64,000 bases of DNA from Polaribacter sp. SA4-12 (GCF_002163675.1 NZ_CP019334.1:2337501-2401500), one strand, 5' to 3'. Shown: positions 41,447 to 51,763, counted from the stretch's first letter. Notes: a model not told the origin generated them from the sequence alone. A program made the numbers and translations.

Positions 41447-42217
41447 TTAGATTCCCCACTTTAAAAAATATTTAATTGCTGATGAAGTATGGCGAAAAAA
41501 TAAATTTAAGTCTTTAGAAGAACCTTGTTTTAAAACATGAGTGATTTCTTCTTTGGGATAGTATAACTTCTGCTTATCTGATAAACTTATTTTTTTACAA
41601 ATATCTACATCTTCCATATATAAAAAATATCGATCATCAAACCCGTTCAACTCGATAAAGTCCTTCGTTTTATATAGATGAAAACACCCGGCAATATATT
41701 CCGCAAAAAAAGAAGAGTCAAGGTTCTTCTCTTTATATTCTCCTTTATATATTATAGATTTAAAAATTGGCTTTAAAAACTTAAATCTCCTTGCCAATAA
41801 TTCTGAAACTCTTGGATATCTTCTACAAGAATATTGATGCTCTCCATTTGGAAATAATACTTTTGGAGCTATCATTGAAACAATTTCATGCCTTTTCAAT
41901 TTTGCAATTAAATTAGGTATTACTGTTGAATTAAAGCTAACATCCGGATTTAGAACTAAGTGATAATTTGAAAGATTTTTAATTTTATTTAAAATAATAT
42001 TATGACCCGCTCCAAAACCTACGTTTTTCCCTACAGCAATGTATTCAACATCCTTTAGATCGAATACATCTTCAAACTCCTTATTTAAAGTATTGTCTAT
42101 TAAAAACAACCGTTTTTTTATAGGAGTATTTAAAAAACATTGTATAGTTTTAGATAGTTCATCTATATCTTCTTTGTAAACTACGATAGATGCTGATATG
42201 TCTATTTTCTCTTTCAT
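41447..42217 (-). CDS. GT2 family glycosyltransferase (rhamnosyltransferase-like)
   Basis: 256-residue inverting GT-A glycosyltransferase without membrane segments. The nucleotide-sugar site has SASIVVYKEDIDEL at the start, the NVGFGAGHNIIL segment, and the DxD-like NPDVSF; the late acidic motif FLYMEDVDICKKIS marks the WbbL/rhamnosyltransferase type. A dTDP-rhamnose-type donor would fit the rfb genes in the same locus, though rfbD is missing. It is the last gene of the polysaccharide operon, 5 bases after the priming transferase. Confidence 0.85.
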   Translation of the reverse strand: MKEKIDISASIVVYKEDIDELSKTIQCFLNTPIKKRLFLIDNTLNKEFEDVFDLKDVEYIAVGKNVGFGAGHNIILNKIKNLSNYHLVLNPDVSFNSTVIPNLIAKLKRHEIVSMIAPKVLFPNGEHQYSCRRYPRVSELLARRFKFLKPIFKSIIYKGEYKEKNLDSSFFAEYIAGCFHLYKTKDFIELNGFDDRYFLYMEDVDICKKISLSDKQKLYYPKEEITHVLKQGSSKDLNLFFRHTSSAIKYFLKWGI

Positions 42218-42222
42218 TTTAA

Positions 42223-43584
42223 CTAATAAGCGCTTTCTTGACCTTTAAATACATTTAATACAGTTTGCGAAATAATTTTAAGATCTAAGAAGAAAGACCA
42301 GTTTTCGATATAAAAAATATCTAAACGCACTCTATTTTCTATATCAGATTTCTTTTTTACTTCTCCTCTATAACCAGAAACCTGAGCCAAACCCGTTATT
42401 CCTGGTTTTACAGAATTCCTTATCAAATAATTATCAATTTCCTTTAAGTACTTTTCTGTTTGAATATTCATATGCGGTCTTGGACCAACTACACTCATAT
42501 TTCCAATTAATACATTAAAAAATTGAGGCAATTCATCTAAGCTAGATTTTCTTAAAAACATTCCAACAGAAGTAATTCTATCATCATTTTTTGATGCTGA
42601 GACTAAATCTGATAAATAATTTTCTTCCATAGATCTAATTTTATAACAATAAAATTGTTCCCCATTTATTCCATCTCTTTTTTGTTTGAAGAAAAATTCA
42701 CCTTTTGAGTTTACTTTAACAATTACCCATAAAATTGGCAACAACCATGACAACAAAAAAACACAAACAAATAAAGAAAATAACACATCAAAAGATCGTT
42801 TCAATATATGGGTTTCAATTCTTTCAAATGGTAATTGTTTAAGTTTTAATACAGGTATTGTTCCATAATGCTCAAGAATGAAGTCTTTACTATAAATTGC
42901 CTTATTTTCTGGAATTAAGCTAAATTCAATCTTATTTTCATTGCAAAACCTTCTTATTTCTTTTAATTTTAAACTTGAGACAGAATTAACCTCACAATAA
43001 ACTTCATCTATAGTTTCTTTTTTGGTGTATTCTAAACCATCTTTAATAGAACCCAAAAAATTCTTAGAGCTACTTTGTTTATCTGAAAAAAAACCACAGA
43101 ATCGATACCCTAAATCTTGCCTTTTCAAAAATAATGTTGCAACATTTTGAGCAGACTTACTTTCTCCAAAAACAACAACATTCCTATAATTATTCCCTTT
43201 TAATCTATATTTTTTTAACAGAAAAAAGAAAAAAAACTTAAAAGAAGTAATAGTTGCCATAAAAGAAAAAACAACATTAGATTGCTTACTTACAATAACT
43301 CCTTCCTCAAAAATAGTATAATACGCAAAAAAAGCTAACAGAAAAACAAAAAACTGAGAGAATAAAAGCGTAATTAACTTTAAAACATGAGTGTATCTAT
43401 AAACATTATAAAACTTTGTATAAAAAGCTATTGAGAGCCAAAACAAAGTAATATAAAGAATAAATTGTAGATTCCAATGCTCTCTATCTGAGAGAAAGAA
43501 AATAATAATATTTATGATTAATAAATCAAATAAGATTATTAATGGTCTAATTAATTCAGAATATTTTTTAATTTTTAATATCAC
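42223..43584 (-). CDS. Polyprenyl glycosylphosphotransferase (WcaJ/PglC-type initiating enzyme)
   Basis: 453 residues. It starts polysaccharide synthesis by moving a sugar 1-phosphate from its nucleotide onto undecaprenyl phosphate. Four hydrophobic helices (about 12-115) and a Rossmann-like segment (about 130-235) precede a further membrane helix (SFDVLFSLFVCVFLLSWLLP) and the catalytic bac_transf domain with CYKIRSMEEN, SSLDELPQFFNVL, GNMSVVGPRPH and GITGLAQVSGYRGE. All key acidic and arginine residues are present. It touches the WcaI-like gene upstream by one base. Confidence 0.92.
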   Translation of the reverse strand: MILKIKKYSELIRPLIILFDLLIINIIIFFLSDREHWNLQFILYITLFWLSIAFYTKFYNVYRYTHVLKLITLLFSQFFVFLLAFFAYYTIFEEGVIVSKQSNVVFSFMATITSFKFFFFFLLKKYRLKGNNYRNVVVFGESKSAQNVATLFLKRQDLGYRFCGFFSDKQSSSKNFLGSIKDGLEYTKKETIDEVYCEVNSVSSLKLKEIRRFCNENKIEFSLIPENKAIYSKDFILEHYGTIPVLKLKQLPFERIETHILKRSFDVLFSLFVCVFLLSWLLPILWVIVKVNSKGEFFFKQKRDGINGEQFYCYKIRSMEENYLSDLVSASKNDDRITSVGMFLRKSSLDELPQFFNVLIGNMSVVGPRPHMNIQTEKYLKEIDNYLIRNSVKPGITGLAQVSGYRGEVKKKSDIENRVRLDIFYIENWSFFLDLKIISQTVLNVFKGQESAY

Positions 43585-44816
43585 TATTCAATTAATTTTT
43601 CAAATGTGTCCATAAATTGATTTAAGATTTTGGTTTTAGAGAAGTTTTCAGAAACAAATGTCCTTGCATTTTTACCATATTCTTCCTGTAAAGGTTTATC
43701 TAACTTTAATTTTTTCACAAACTCTAAAACGTCGCAAATATCACTAGTCTCAAAATACTTACCACTATTTGATTTACGAATAATTGAATAAACTTCAGAT
43801 TTTAAATTCCCAGTAATTAAGGAAGGTTTTTCACTAGACATCATCGCTAAAATTTTTGATGGCATCACAGTATCTATAACATCAATTTTTTGAAATAAAA
43901 CATGTAAATCTGCACTGCATAATAAATTAGAAAGTTCTGAATATTTAACAGGACTATAAAAATATATATTGTCTAAATCTAACAACTGCTCCTCTAACCA
44001 AATTCTTTTACTTCCATTCCCAACTACTATTATTTCAATATCATCAATGCACTCTAACTCTTTAACAAATTCTATAAAAAACACCCAATCTTGTTTTTCT
44101 CCTATATTTCCTGAGTATAGTATTTTGAATTTTGAAGATGTTAGATACCTATGTACTTTATAATCTTCAGGTTTTATAAAATTTGAATCGACCCAATTTG
44201 GAAGAAGCTTTTTACTTTCCGGTCTTAATTTTACTTTTTCATGAAGTTTTGAAATCATAGAAGAACTTATAGTACTTAATAAGTCTGCTGATTTTAATAA
44301 CTTTTTTTCTACCCAGAACAATCCTTTAAAAACAAAATTTTTATTAGTTTTATTTTCTACAAGGTTTGAATCTGAAACCGCATCAAATTCAAAATCTTGA
44401 ACATGAACCCAAAGTTTAGCTTTTTTTGATTTTGCTAAAATTTTACCTAAGAATACAGAACCAATAAAAGGAACAACACAAATAACAACATCTGTTTCTT
44501 TTATTTTTAAAATATTTATAAAGGTTCCTAATGAAAAATCTAGTAAATGTAAAATTCTTTTTAGAAAAGTAGGGTTTTTAGGAACATACTGTTTGTATCT
44601 AAGAATTTTAATCCCATTTATGTTTTCGCTATAAAAAGTCTTTTTAGATTTATATTCATCCGTTATTCTCCATGCAGGATAATATGGAAATCCAGAAACA
44701 ACAGTTACATCAATATTTTTTTCATTAAAATATTCAGCAAGTTGTGAAGTGTATAAACCAATAGCTGTATCTTCAGGGTAATAATTAATCCCTATTATAG
44801 TTATGCTCTTATTCAA
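43584..44816 (-). CDS. GT4 glycosyltransferase, WcaI-like
   Basis: 410-residue GT-B glycosyltransferase. The N-terminal part (IIGINYYPEDTAIGLYTSQL, then TVVSGFPYYPAW) matches WcaI of the colanic acid pathway. The GT4 donor domain includes KILYSGNIGEKQDW and ends with the usual helix. It follows the WcaF-like gene with an 8-base overlap and precedes the WcaJ-like gene, so three neighbouring genes have colanic-acid-type homologues. The sugar is unknown. Confidence 0.85.
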   Translation of the reverse strand: MNKSITIIGINYYPEDTAIGLYTSQLAEYFNEKNIDVTVVSGFPYYPAWRITDEYKSKKTFYSENINGIKILRYKQYVPKNPTFLKRILHLLDFSLGTFINILKIKETDVVICVVPFIGSVFLGKILAKSKKAKLWVHVQDFEFDAVSDSNLVENKTNKNFVFKGLFWVEKKLLKSADLLSTISSSMISKLHEKVKLRPESKKLLPNWVDSNFIKPEDYKVHRYLTSSKFKILYSGNIGEKQDWVFFIEFVKELECIDDIEIIVVGNGSKRIWLEEQLLDLDNIYFYSPVKYSELSNLLCSADLHVLFQKIDVIDTVMPSKILAMMSSEKPSLITGNLKSEVYSIIRKSNSGKYFETSDICDVLEFVKKLKLDKPLQEEYGKNARTFVSENFSKTKILNQFMDTFEKLIE

Positions 44817-45372
44817 GTCTTTTTTTTATTGGTTTAGCAGGATTTCCAAAACAAATCCATCCTTCGGGCATATTTTTATAAACGCTGCTTCTTGCACCGA
44901 TAACTGCGCCTTTTCCAATTGATACTCCTGGCGCAATGTAAACATCATTTGTTATCCAACATTCATCTTCAATAATTATTTTTTTTGATGAAATAGTAAA
45001 TTCTTCTTTTGTATAATCGTGTAAACCAGTATTAAAATATACTCCATGTGCTATAGCAACATTATCACCAATTTTAATTTCACCTAAACTATAAAAAATA
45101 GTGTCTTCACCAATCCAAGAATCATCTCCTATCTGTATTTTCCAAGGATAAGTAAACTTAGCTGTAGATCTTATCAATACGTTTTTACCAATTTTAGCAC
45201 CAAATAACCGTAAAAGGAATCTTCTCCAACCATAAAAAAATTGAGGTGACATTGCAAAAAATGTACTCTCAACAATCGACCACAACTGAACAATTACTTT
45301 AGATTTACCTCTAAAACCTTTAGAAACTTTAAAGGCCTTTAGATCTTGATACTTTTTTATTTCTTCAGCCAT
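44809..45372 (-). CDS. Acetyltransferase, WcaF-like
   Basis: 187-residue O-acetyltransferase with a left-handed beta-helix of hexapeptide repeats (about 70-170, for example IGDDSWIGEDTIFYSLGEIK and APGVSIGKGAVIGARSSVYK). The region GRRFLLRLFGAKIGKNVLIR-like before it (GWRRFLLRLFGAKIGKNVLI) is typical of colanic acid acetyltransferase WcaF. It should acetylate a sugar of the lipid-linked repeat unit. It overlaps the epimerase gene by 16 bases. Confidence 0.85.
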   Translation of the reverse strand: MAEEIKKYQDLKAFKVSKGFRGKSKVIVQLWSIVESTFFAMSPQFFYGWRRFLLRLFGAKIGKNVLIRSTAKFTYPWKIQIGDDSWIGEDTIFYSLGEIKIGDNVAIAHGVYFNTGLHDYTKEEFTISSKKIIIEDECWITNDVYIAPGVSIGKGAVIGARSSVYKNMPEGWICFGNPAKPIKKRLE

Positions 45373-46313
45373 TTAAATGTAATCTTTGTTCCTTCTTCTA
45401 AGTTAAACGGTAATTTTTTAATTATATTTTCCACTTCTTTAGTATCATAAAACATTTGAGTGGTAAGGTTGTTAAGCCTAAAACTAGTTAATGGAGGATT
45501 TTTAACCCCAAGAATCTTTGATAAATCACCAAGAACAGAAAAAAACTTGAGCATAAAATAAGGGATTTGTTTTACTCTTTTTCCATGAAATTGATTAGAA
45601 ATAATATCTGCCCAAGTCTTTACTTCAAGTTCATTAAAATCTGATAAATAAATTGTTTTTTTATTAAGCTTATCATTGTATAATAATACATCTAAAATAT
45701 GTATACAATTTAAAACAAAACCAAATTTCTTATAAATCTTCCTTCCTCTCGGATGAAAGTATAGTTGTCTTTCTATGATATCAAAAAAATTCTTATATGG
45801 AATTCCAAACCAAGGCCCCCATAAAGAAGTGGGTCTAACAATTATCCAATTTGCATTTTCAATTTTACTAGATCTAACTATTTTTTCACCAATAATTTTA
45901 CTTTCCCCATAAACAGTAGATGGTCTATAATCAAATTCATCTTTAGGTTGATAACCTATTTCACAGACTAATCTACTTGACGCAAAAATAATTTTCTTTA
46001 TTGATGGTGTATTGTTAGTTGCTTCAATGATGTTTTCGACACCTTTTATATTTGCATTATAATCCTCCAAGGTTTCTCCATCTAAATCTGTTTTTGCTGC
46101 CATATGCAAAACAAAATCCGGTTTAAAACTCGAAAAAACTTCGTTTAAAGATTCCTTATCTAAAATATCAATTTTCTTCCAATAAGCAGTATGATTTGAA
46201 TTTCTAGGTGATAAAACATCAATATTTAAGACTTCGAAACTATCTTTATAAAATTCAACAATATTTGTCCCTATAAAACCAGACCCACCTGTAACTAAAA
46301 TTTTCTTCTTCAT
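45357..46313 (-). CDS. NAD-dependent epimerase/dehydratase family protein
   Basis: 318 residues from the ATG at 46313, which overlaps the stop of the previous gene as TAATG; a start three codons earlier is possible. Extended SDR fold: the NAD-binding loop is VTGGSGFIGTNIV, and the catalytic YxxxK is in TVYGESKIIGEK. FASSRLVCEIG and WIIVRPTSLWGPWFG complete the SDR pattern. It probably modifies an NDP-sugar or a lipid-linked sugar for the local polysaccharide; the reaction cannot be read from sequence. Confidence 0.85.
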   Translation of the reverse strand: MKKKILVTGGSGFIGTNIVEFYKDSFEVLNIDVLSPRNSNHTAYWKKIDILDKESLNEVFSSFKPDFVLHMAAKTDLDGETLEDYNANIKGVENIIEATNNTPSIKKIIFASSRLVCEIGYQPKDEFDYRPSTVYGESKIIGEKIVRSSKIENANWIIVRPTSLWGPWFGIPYKNFFDIIERQLYFHPRGRKIYKKFGFVLNCIHILDVLLYNDKLNKKTIYLSDFNELEVKTWADIISNQFHGKRVKQIPYFMLKFFSVLGDLSKILGVKNPPLTSFRLNNLTTQMFYDTKEVENIIKKLPFNLEEGTKITFKWLKK

Positions 46314-47545
46314 TAATTGCAATTCCTAAATTTTCTATTGGGCGTTAAAAATAATGATATAAAATAGATAAACAATACGATTCCATGTTGTCTTGAAAAA
46401 AAATTTTCTGTAAAGTTTATAATTAATACTTGAAGAATAAAAGTAATAATAAGAATTGAATAATTTTCTTTCCAAATAAGGTGAACTAAAAAGAAAATAA
46501 ATAGTAATAAAAATAACCACCCACCATATAAAATTAAATTTAAATAATAATTATGACTATTATATGTTGCTAGTGTATAAAAATTACTATCATTATTTAT
46601 TTCATAACAATCGTTCAATTTATTTTGTAAATCTTGTCCATATCCCCAAAAAGGCAATTCTTTTAATATTTTAAAAGAACATTTAATTATAGCAACTCTA
46701 ATGTTAATAGAATTATGATAATCACCAACTAAAGGTCTATTTATTTCTGTTCTAATTTCATTAAACCTTTCTTTTATTAGCCTACTAGAACCAAAATAAA
46801 ATAATGCACCAATTATACTTAGAGGAATTAAAATTTGTATTATTTTCTTCCTTTTAAAATTAAGAAACATTCTTATTATAAAAACAAAAATCGTAAAAAC
46901 AAAGGCTATAATAATAATTTTTGAAATAAAAACGAAAATAAAAAATGTTGTAAAAAGAATGTTAATTATTTGAAATGTAAAATACTTGTTAGTCTGTTTT
47001 TTTACTCCTAAAAAAAGTGAAATTGTAAAACTAAAAAGCAGAAATGCTGAAAAATATGTTGGATGTATTTCAATTGATGTATTCTCAAAAACATAAGTTC
47101 TAAATAAAGGTATATTATAATTATTAATAGAAAAAATCTGTACTAAATTATACTTTTTTAAAAATACAAAAAGGTAAATTAGAGACTGAATTACAACACT
47201 TCCTTGAAACACCAACAAAGAGTATTCTTTAACTTTATCATTAATATAATTTGGTTTAAAAACAAAAAGTAATGGAAATATCAAAAAAGGCAAATGAAGT
47301 AATATTGTTTTAGAATTAAAATCTAAAGTAATTACTTCATGTAAAAGGAACATCCAAAAAACTGAGGTAAGTATTAGTATATTAGGTTTTAAAACGACTT
47401 TCCTTTTGTTTTTTACAAATTCGTAAATAGCAAATAAACTACAAAATATAATGAAAATTGAATTAATATTGGCTTTCATTAATGGGAAACACGCCAAAGA
47501 CAAATAAAGAACTATTGTTATTTTAGTTATTATTTTATTCATCAT
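46313..47545 (-). CDS. O-antigen ligase/polymerase-type membrane protein (Wzy/WaaL family)
   Basis: 410 residues with about ten hydrophobic helices and one larger external loop (about 265-335). That loop contains HNSINIRVAIIKCSFKIL, ELPFWGYGQDL and YNSHNYYLNLILYGGW, the pattern of the O-antigen ligase family (PF04932 type). It could polymerise repeat units or ligate the finished chain to lipid A core; a second such protein is encoded at 48605-49795. The start overlaps the end of the upstream glycosyltransferase gene by 4 bases (ATGA). Confidence 0.75.
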   Translation of the reverse strand: MMNKIITKITIVLYLSLACFPLMKANINSIFIIFCSLFAIYEFVKNKRKVVLKPNILILTSVFWMFLLHEVITLDFNSKTILLHLPFLIFPLLFVFKPNYINDKVKEYSLLVFQGSVVIQSLIYLFVFLKKYNLVQIFSINNYNIPLFRTYVFENTSIEIHPTYFSAFLLFSFTISLFLGVKKQTNKYFTFQIINILFTTFFIFVFISKIIIIAFVFTIFVFIIRMFLNFKRKKIIQILIPLSIIGALFYFGSSRLIKERFNEIRTEINRPLVGDYHNSINIRVAIIKCSFKILKELPFWGYGQDLQNKLNDCYEINNDSNFYTLATYNSHNYYLNLILYGGWLFLLLFIFFLVHLIWKENYSILIITFILQVLIINFTENFFSRQHGIVLFIYFISLFLTPNRKFRNCN

Positions 47546-48630
47546 AAAATACTATTATATAATTTTTTCCAATCATGCACTCTATTTTCCCACGTATAAG
47601 TTTGCAAAACAAACTTATATAATTTTTCACCTTCTTCTTTTTGTTTTTCATCAGTCCAACTTAAAACATTTTTTAAAGCAGCTGTTAACTCTTTTTCATT
47701 AGGATTTATTAAACCTCCCCCATTTTCTTTCCATAACTTACTTAAACCTGTCTGATAAGTTGTTATTACGGGAGTTTTTAAGATTGCAGCTTCTAAATTA
47801 ACCATCCCTATTACTTCAGAATGCGAAGGTGCAACTAATGCTATTGCATTTTTAATTAAATCTTCCTTTGCTTTTCCTTTAACAAACCCTAAAAATTCAA
47901 TATTATTTGCATCTATATTAGAATCATTAATAATTTTCACCAAATCTTCTTTATAGGAGTTTATTTCGCCAGCAATTTTTAATTTTATTTCATTGGGGTT
48001 TAACTTTATATAAGCCTTTATTAACAAATCAATTCCTTTCTTTTTATCTAATCGCCCAATATAAAGCAAATACTTATTTTTGTTAAGCTCGTCTACTAGT
48101 TCTTCCTTTTTATTGATAATTAAATTAGGTATTATTGAAACATTAACTTCTGGAAAAAGTTTTTTCAAGTTTCTTTTTTCTTGACTTGTTATAGCATGAA
48201 TGATTGTTGCTTTAGAAAAATATTTTTGAACCAAAAGATGAAAATAAATTTTTTTCTTTAAAGTACCATTTTCCCACAACCATGGCTCAAACATTCCGTG
48301 AGGTGTAATAACATATGGAATGTTATTTTGAAAGCAAAATTTAGCTGCTATAAACTGAGGAAACATCCATGTTCCATGAATATGAATACAATCTAATTTT
48401 TTTTCAGTACAAATTTGTTGAATTTTCTTCTTCCAATTACTCGAATATAACCATGGTTTTTTATCAGAATTAACAAGATACACATCACTATCTTCATCCT
48501 CTTTTAAAGAAGTTAAAATAAAAGAAACATAATTATGTGAAGATAATTCTTTAGTCAAATTTTTAACAACTGTTCTTATTCCTCCACTAGAAAATGAATA
48601 ATTTTCAACTATATGTAGTATTTTTATCAT
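47542..48630 (-). CDS. GT4 family glycosyltransferase
   Basis: 362-residue GT-B enzyme. The N-terminal half has FSSGGIRTVVKNLTKEL and HIHGTWMFPQFIAAKF; the donor half contains LLYIGRLDKKKGIDLLIKA and the GT4 acidic motif APSHSEVIGMVNLEA. Retaining mechanism expected for GT4. Donor and acceptor are unknown. Its start lies inside the 3' end of the membrane-protein gene (26-base overlap), typical of the tight packing in this locus. Confidence 0.87.
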   Translation of the reverse strand: MIKILHIVENYSFSSGGIRTVVKNLTKELSSHNYVSFILTSLKEDEDSDVYLVNSDKKPWLYSSNWKKKIQQICTEKKLDCIHIHGTWMFPQFIAAKFCFQNNIPYVITPHGMFEPWLWENGTLKKKIYFHLLVQKYFSKATIIHAITSQEKRNLKKLFPEVNVSIIPNLIINKKEELVDELNKNKYLLYIGRLDKKKGIDLLIKAYIKLNPNEIKLKIAGEINSYKEDLVKIINDSNIDANNIEFLGFVKGKAKEDLIKNAIALVAPSHSEVIGMVNLEAAILKTPVITTYQTGLSKLWKENGGGLINPNEKELTAALKNVLSWTDEKQKEEGEKLYKFVLQTYTWENRVHDWKKLYNSIL

Positions 48631-49795
48631 TGAAGTCTTTTAAAAAAATTAAAACAAAAAAATAAAACTCGGGTGGAAAATAATGCCCTTCTCTAAATAA
48701 TTTAATTATTAAATAAAAAAAGGTACTCTGTTCTTCAGTTTTATAATCTTTTTTAAACAGCTTATAACTTCTATATATAAAATAGAGCATAATAAGCACA
48801 GCAAAGATACCTAAATCAGCCCAAATTCTTAAGAATAAAGAGTTTGCATCTTGTTTATTTATTTTAGACAAGTTTTGCTTAATTAAATACTTTGGCGGTG
48901 ATAATTCTGGATAAACTTTATCATACTCATGTTTATATGAACCCAAACCAGCCCCTAAAGGATAATGTAAGAAAATGTTTTTAGAAACAAAAACATTACT
49001 TAATAGAGCATAGGAGCTTAAATTGGTATATTTTTTAAATTTACCTGTATTAATTGCCACAAAAGACTCTTGTGTTTGCTTAATTCTTCTTACTAATACA
49101 TTTCCTTCTTGTTCATTAGTATCCACATTCCATTGTGTAGAAATGTAATAAGTACTTGCTCCTAAAATAACAAAAACAATTAGCGAATATTTTAAAAAGT
49201 ACTTTACTTTTAATAATGGTAAAAACAATATTAGAAATAAACCAAGAAAACCAACAGAAGATTTAGACAACAAAATTGTTATTAAAATAACTGCAAATTT
49301 AAAATATCTTTTTTGTACTAAAGTTACATATACAGCTGGTAACATTATTGCAGCATAGTGTGCTGGTTCTAGTAATATTCCATTTAAGCGACCTGATGTA
49401 AAAACATTAATATTTAAATAAAACATTGGTATTGCCAACAATGCAATATAAAAAGCAGTATTTACATAGGTTTTAAACAGAAGTTTAGAGGTATAACGTT
49501 TGATAAAATTATAATAATAAAAACTGCTCAAAACAACTCCTAATAACTGAGCTAATAAAGAACTAATTGGATTTCTTAAAACACAATACATAACTACACC
49601 ATGTATTAATAAAAAACCATAAACAATTAACATATTCTTATTTGCAACTAATTTATTTTTAATTAAAAGTATACTTAGATTAATAAATAAAATTATGTAA
49701 AAAAGCTTCCAATCAATAATATAATGAAAGATAAAACCTTCAGTAAAAAGAGCAAAAACACTACTAAAAACAAGGTATTTATCTAATAATTTCAC
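48605..49795 (-). CDS. Polysaccharide polymerase-like membrane protein
   Basis: 396 residues with about ten predicted helices and an external loop near 225-325 that contains YPLGAGLGSYKHEYD and DANSLFLRIWADLGIFAVL. The layout is that of Wzy-type O-antigen polymerases, but sequence similarity in this family is always weak. With the protein at 46313-47545 it could form a polymerase/ligase pair. It overlaps the GT2 gene upstream by 17 bases. DNA here is visibly more AT-rich than in the housekeeping genes, as usual for such loci. Confidence 0.65.
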   Translation of the reverse strand: MKLLDKYLVFSSVFALFTEGFIFHYIIDWKLFYIILFINLSILLIKNKLVANKNMLIVYGFLLIHGVVMYCVLRNPISSLLAQLLGVVLSSFYYYNFIKRYTSKLLFKTYVNTAFYIALLAIPMFYLNINVFTSGRLNGILLEPAHYAAIMLPAVYVTLVQKRYFKFAVILITILLSKSSVGFLGLFLILFLPLLKVKYFLKYSLIVFVILGASTYYISTQWNVDTNEQEGNVLVRRIKQTQESFVAINTGKFKKYTNLSSYALLSNVFVSKNIFLHYPLGAGLGSYKHEYDKVYPELSPPKYLIKQNLSKINKQDANSLFLRIWADLGIFAVLIMLYFIYRSYKLFKKDYKTEEQSTFFYLIIKLFREGHYFPPEFYFFVLIFLKDFNDKNTTYS

Positions 49796-50555
49796 GTAAT
49801 ATTTTTTTTGAGTAATATTTAAATAATGCTATGATATAATCTAAAAAACAACTAAGAATACTAATATTAGCTGTTTTATATTTTGCTTTAAAAGTTTCGT
49901 TAAAAGCTAAAATAGCCTGATTGTTGCTAACACCCTCATTAGACATAATTGCTGTGTTTTTTTCGATTTTAATAGTTTTTAAATTGCTTTTTGCTCTTAA
50001 TAACAATTCATAATCTCCAGAAATTTTAAAAGACTCATTAAAAAAACCATATTTTAAAAAGTATTGTTTGTGATGAAAAGCGCCAACATGAGCAATATCC
50101 ATATATCTTTTAAATTTAGACCAATACCAATTGCTATTTATTTTTTTTACAATTTTCCCTTTTTCATCAATTACATCTACATTAGAAAAAACAAAATCTA
50201 CATTGCTATCTATTTTTAAAATAACGTTAGCATAAATTTCTAATGCATTTTTTTTATAATAATCATCAGATCCTAAAAAAGAAACCCAACCAGTTTTCAC
50301 TAAGTTTAAACCTTTATTAAAGGCATTATAAATACCTGTATCTTTTTCTGATATCCAAGTAAAAGAAATTCCTTTTTCTATAAATTTATCTTTAAAAGAT
50401 GTTATAATTTTAACTGTATTGTCAGAAGAGTTTCCATCAATAATTATATATTCAAAATTTGTAAAAGTTTGATTTAAAATAGAATTTATTGTAGTTTCTA
50501 TTGTTTTTTCAGAATTATAACAAACAGTAACTACACTTAATAAAGTTTTTGACAT
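49779..50555 (-). CDS. GT2 family glycosyltransferase
   Basis: 258-residue GT-A glycosyltransferase. It begins LLSVVTVCYNSEKTIETTIN and contains EYIIIDGNSSDNTVKI, WISEKDTGIYNAFNKGL and the metal-binding FLGSDDYY, all classic for GT2 enzymes of the WcaA/SpsA type. The C-terminal third is more variable and ends in a short hydrophobic segment. Likely adds one sugar of the repeat unit on the cytoplasmic face. Confidence 0.88.
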   Translation of the reverse strand: MSKTLLSVVTVCYNSEKTIETTINSILNQTFTNFEYIIIDGNSSDNTVKIITSFKDKFIEKGISFTWISEKDTGIYNAFNKGLNLVKTGWVSFLGSDDYYKKNALEIYANVILKIDSNVDFVFSNVDVIDEKGKIVKKINSNWYWSKFKRYMDIAHVGAFHHKQYFLKYGFFNESFKISGDYELLLRAKSNLKTIKIEKNTAIMSNEGVSNNQAILAFNETFKAKYKTANISILSCFLDYIIALFKYYSKKILREIIR

Positions 50556-50587
50556 TATAAGTATTTATATATTATCCTTTTAAAGTT

Positions 50588-51721
50588 TTAAATATTTACA
50601 ACCTCTTTATATACTTTAAAAATATTCTGAGCATTTAAGGTTGAAGAAAAGTTATTTATTACATAATCATAAGATTTTTCTCCTATCAACTTTAAATTTT
50701 CTCTATTTAAATTAATATCATTAATAATTTCTGCTAATTTAATAATATCACCAGAGTCATATAAATAACCTAATGTATTATCTTTAATAATCTCTGTATT
50801 CGCACCATTTTTATTTGCTATTACAGAAATTTTATTCATCATAAATTCTACAGTTACTCTTCCAAAAGCTTCTCTTTTAGAAGAAACTATACCCAAATCC
50901 ATAGTTTTTAAAAACAATTCGACATCAGCAATATAACCTTTAAAAACAACATTATCAATAAGTCCTTCCTTTTTTATATAGTCTTTTAAATACTTCACAT
51001 ATCCATCAAGTCCATCACCAACTATGTATAATATAAAATTGGTTTGTTTCTTTTCATTTTTAAGATATGACAACGCTTTTATTACTTCTATTTGATTTTT
51101 GTTTTCAGATATTACTCCTAATAAACATATTTGCAAGGGAGATTTATGATTATATTTTTTTTCGAAATTACTTTTTATTTTAATTCCGTTATATATTACT
51201 TTCATTTTTTTAGAATAAATATATTTGGAATAATAATCTTTTAAAGATTTAGAAACTGTAATAATTACAGAGGCATTTAAATTAAAATAATGTCCTGCAT
51301 TTTTAATCCCTGTATAGTAATTCATATTAAAATCGTCTTTACCGTATTCTCTTATATGCCAAATATGTGGTTTTTTCATTTTATTTGATAAATATCCACC
51401 TAAATTTGTAGCACTAGAATTAGTATGTATTAAATCAAAACTATCATTTTTTAAAAAATTAAAAACTTTTTTAAAAAAAAACATATTAATAAGCATCTTT
51501 ACTTTAGCTTTAATAAAACCGTTTGCATTTAACCAATTATAATATCTAAAAATATAATAGTCAATATTATTTTCTTCTAATTTATCTGAAAAAGCACCTT
51601 TTTCCGGTATAATTACAATGGGTTTAATATTATAATTTGTTCTTAAATCTAATAAAAGTTGTAATAGTGATTTATTAGCTCCATAAAGAAAAGAGTAGTG
51701 AGTAATAAATAAAATTTTCAT
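50588..51721 (-). CDS. GT4 family glycosyltransferase
   Basis: 377-residue GT-B enzyme. The start is ILFITHYSFLYGANKSLLQL; the donor domain has QICLLGVISENKNQIEVIKA, VVFKGYIADVELFLKTMD and the acidic motif SKREAFGRVTVEFM. The acceptor sugar is unknown. It is 32 bases upstream of the GT2 gene and 42 bases downstream of the flippase gene, so it belongs to the same transcript. Confidence 0.87.
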   Translation of the reverse strand: MKILFITHYSFLYGANKSLLQLLLDLRTNYNIKPIVIIPEKGAFSDKLEENNIDYYIFRYYNWLNANGFIKAKVKMLINMFFFKKVFNFLKNDSFDLIHTNSSATNLGGYLSNKMKKPHIWHIREYGKDDFNMNYYTGIKNAGHYFNLNASVIITVSKSLKDYYSKYIYSKKMKVIYNGIKIKSNFEKKYNHKSPLQICLLGVISENKNQIEVIKALSYLKNEKKQTNFILYIVGDGLDGYVKYLKDYIKKEGLIDNVVFKGYIADVELFLKTMDLGIVSSKREAFGRVTVEFMMNKISVIANKNGANTEIIKDNTLGYLYDSGDIIKLAEIINDINLNRENLKLIGEKSYDYVINNFSSTLNAQNIFKVYKEVVNI

Positions 51722-51763
51722 TTGTTTTGATATAATTAGAGTTGGTTTGTACTAAAATTTAAT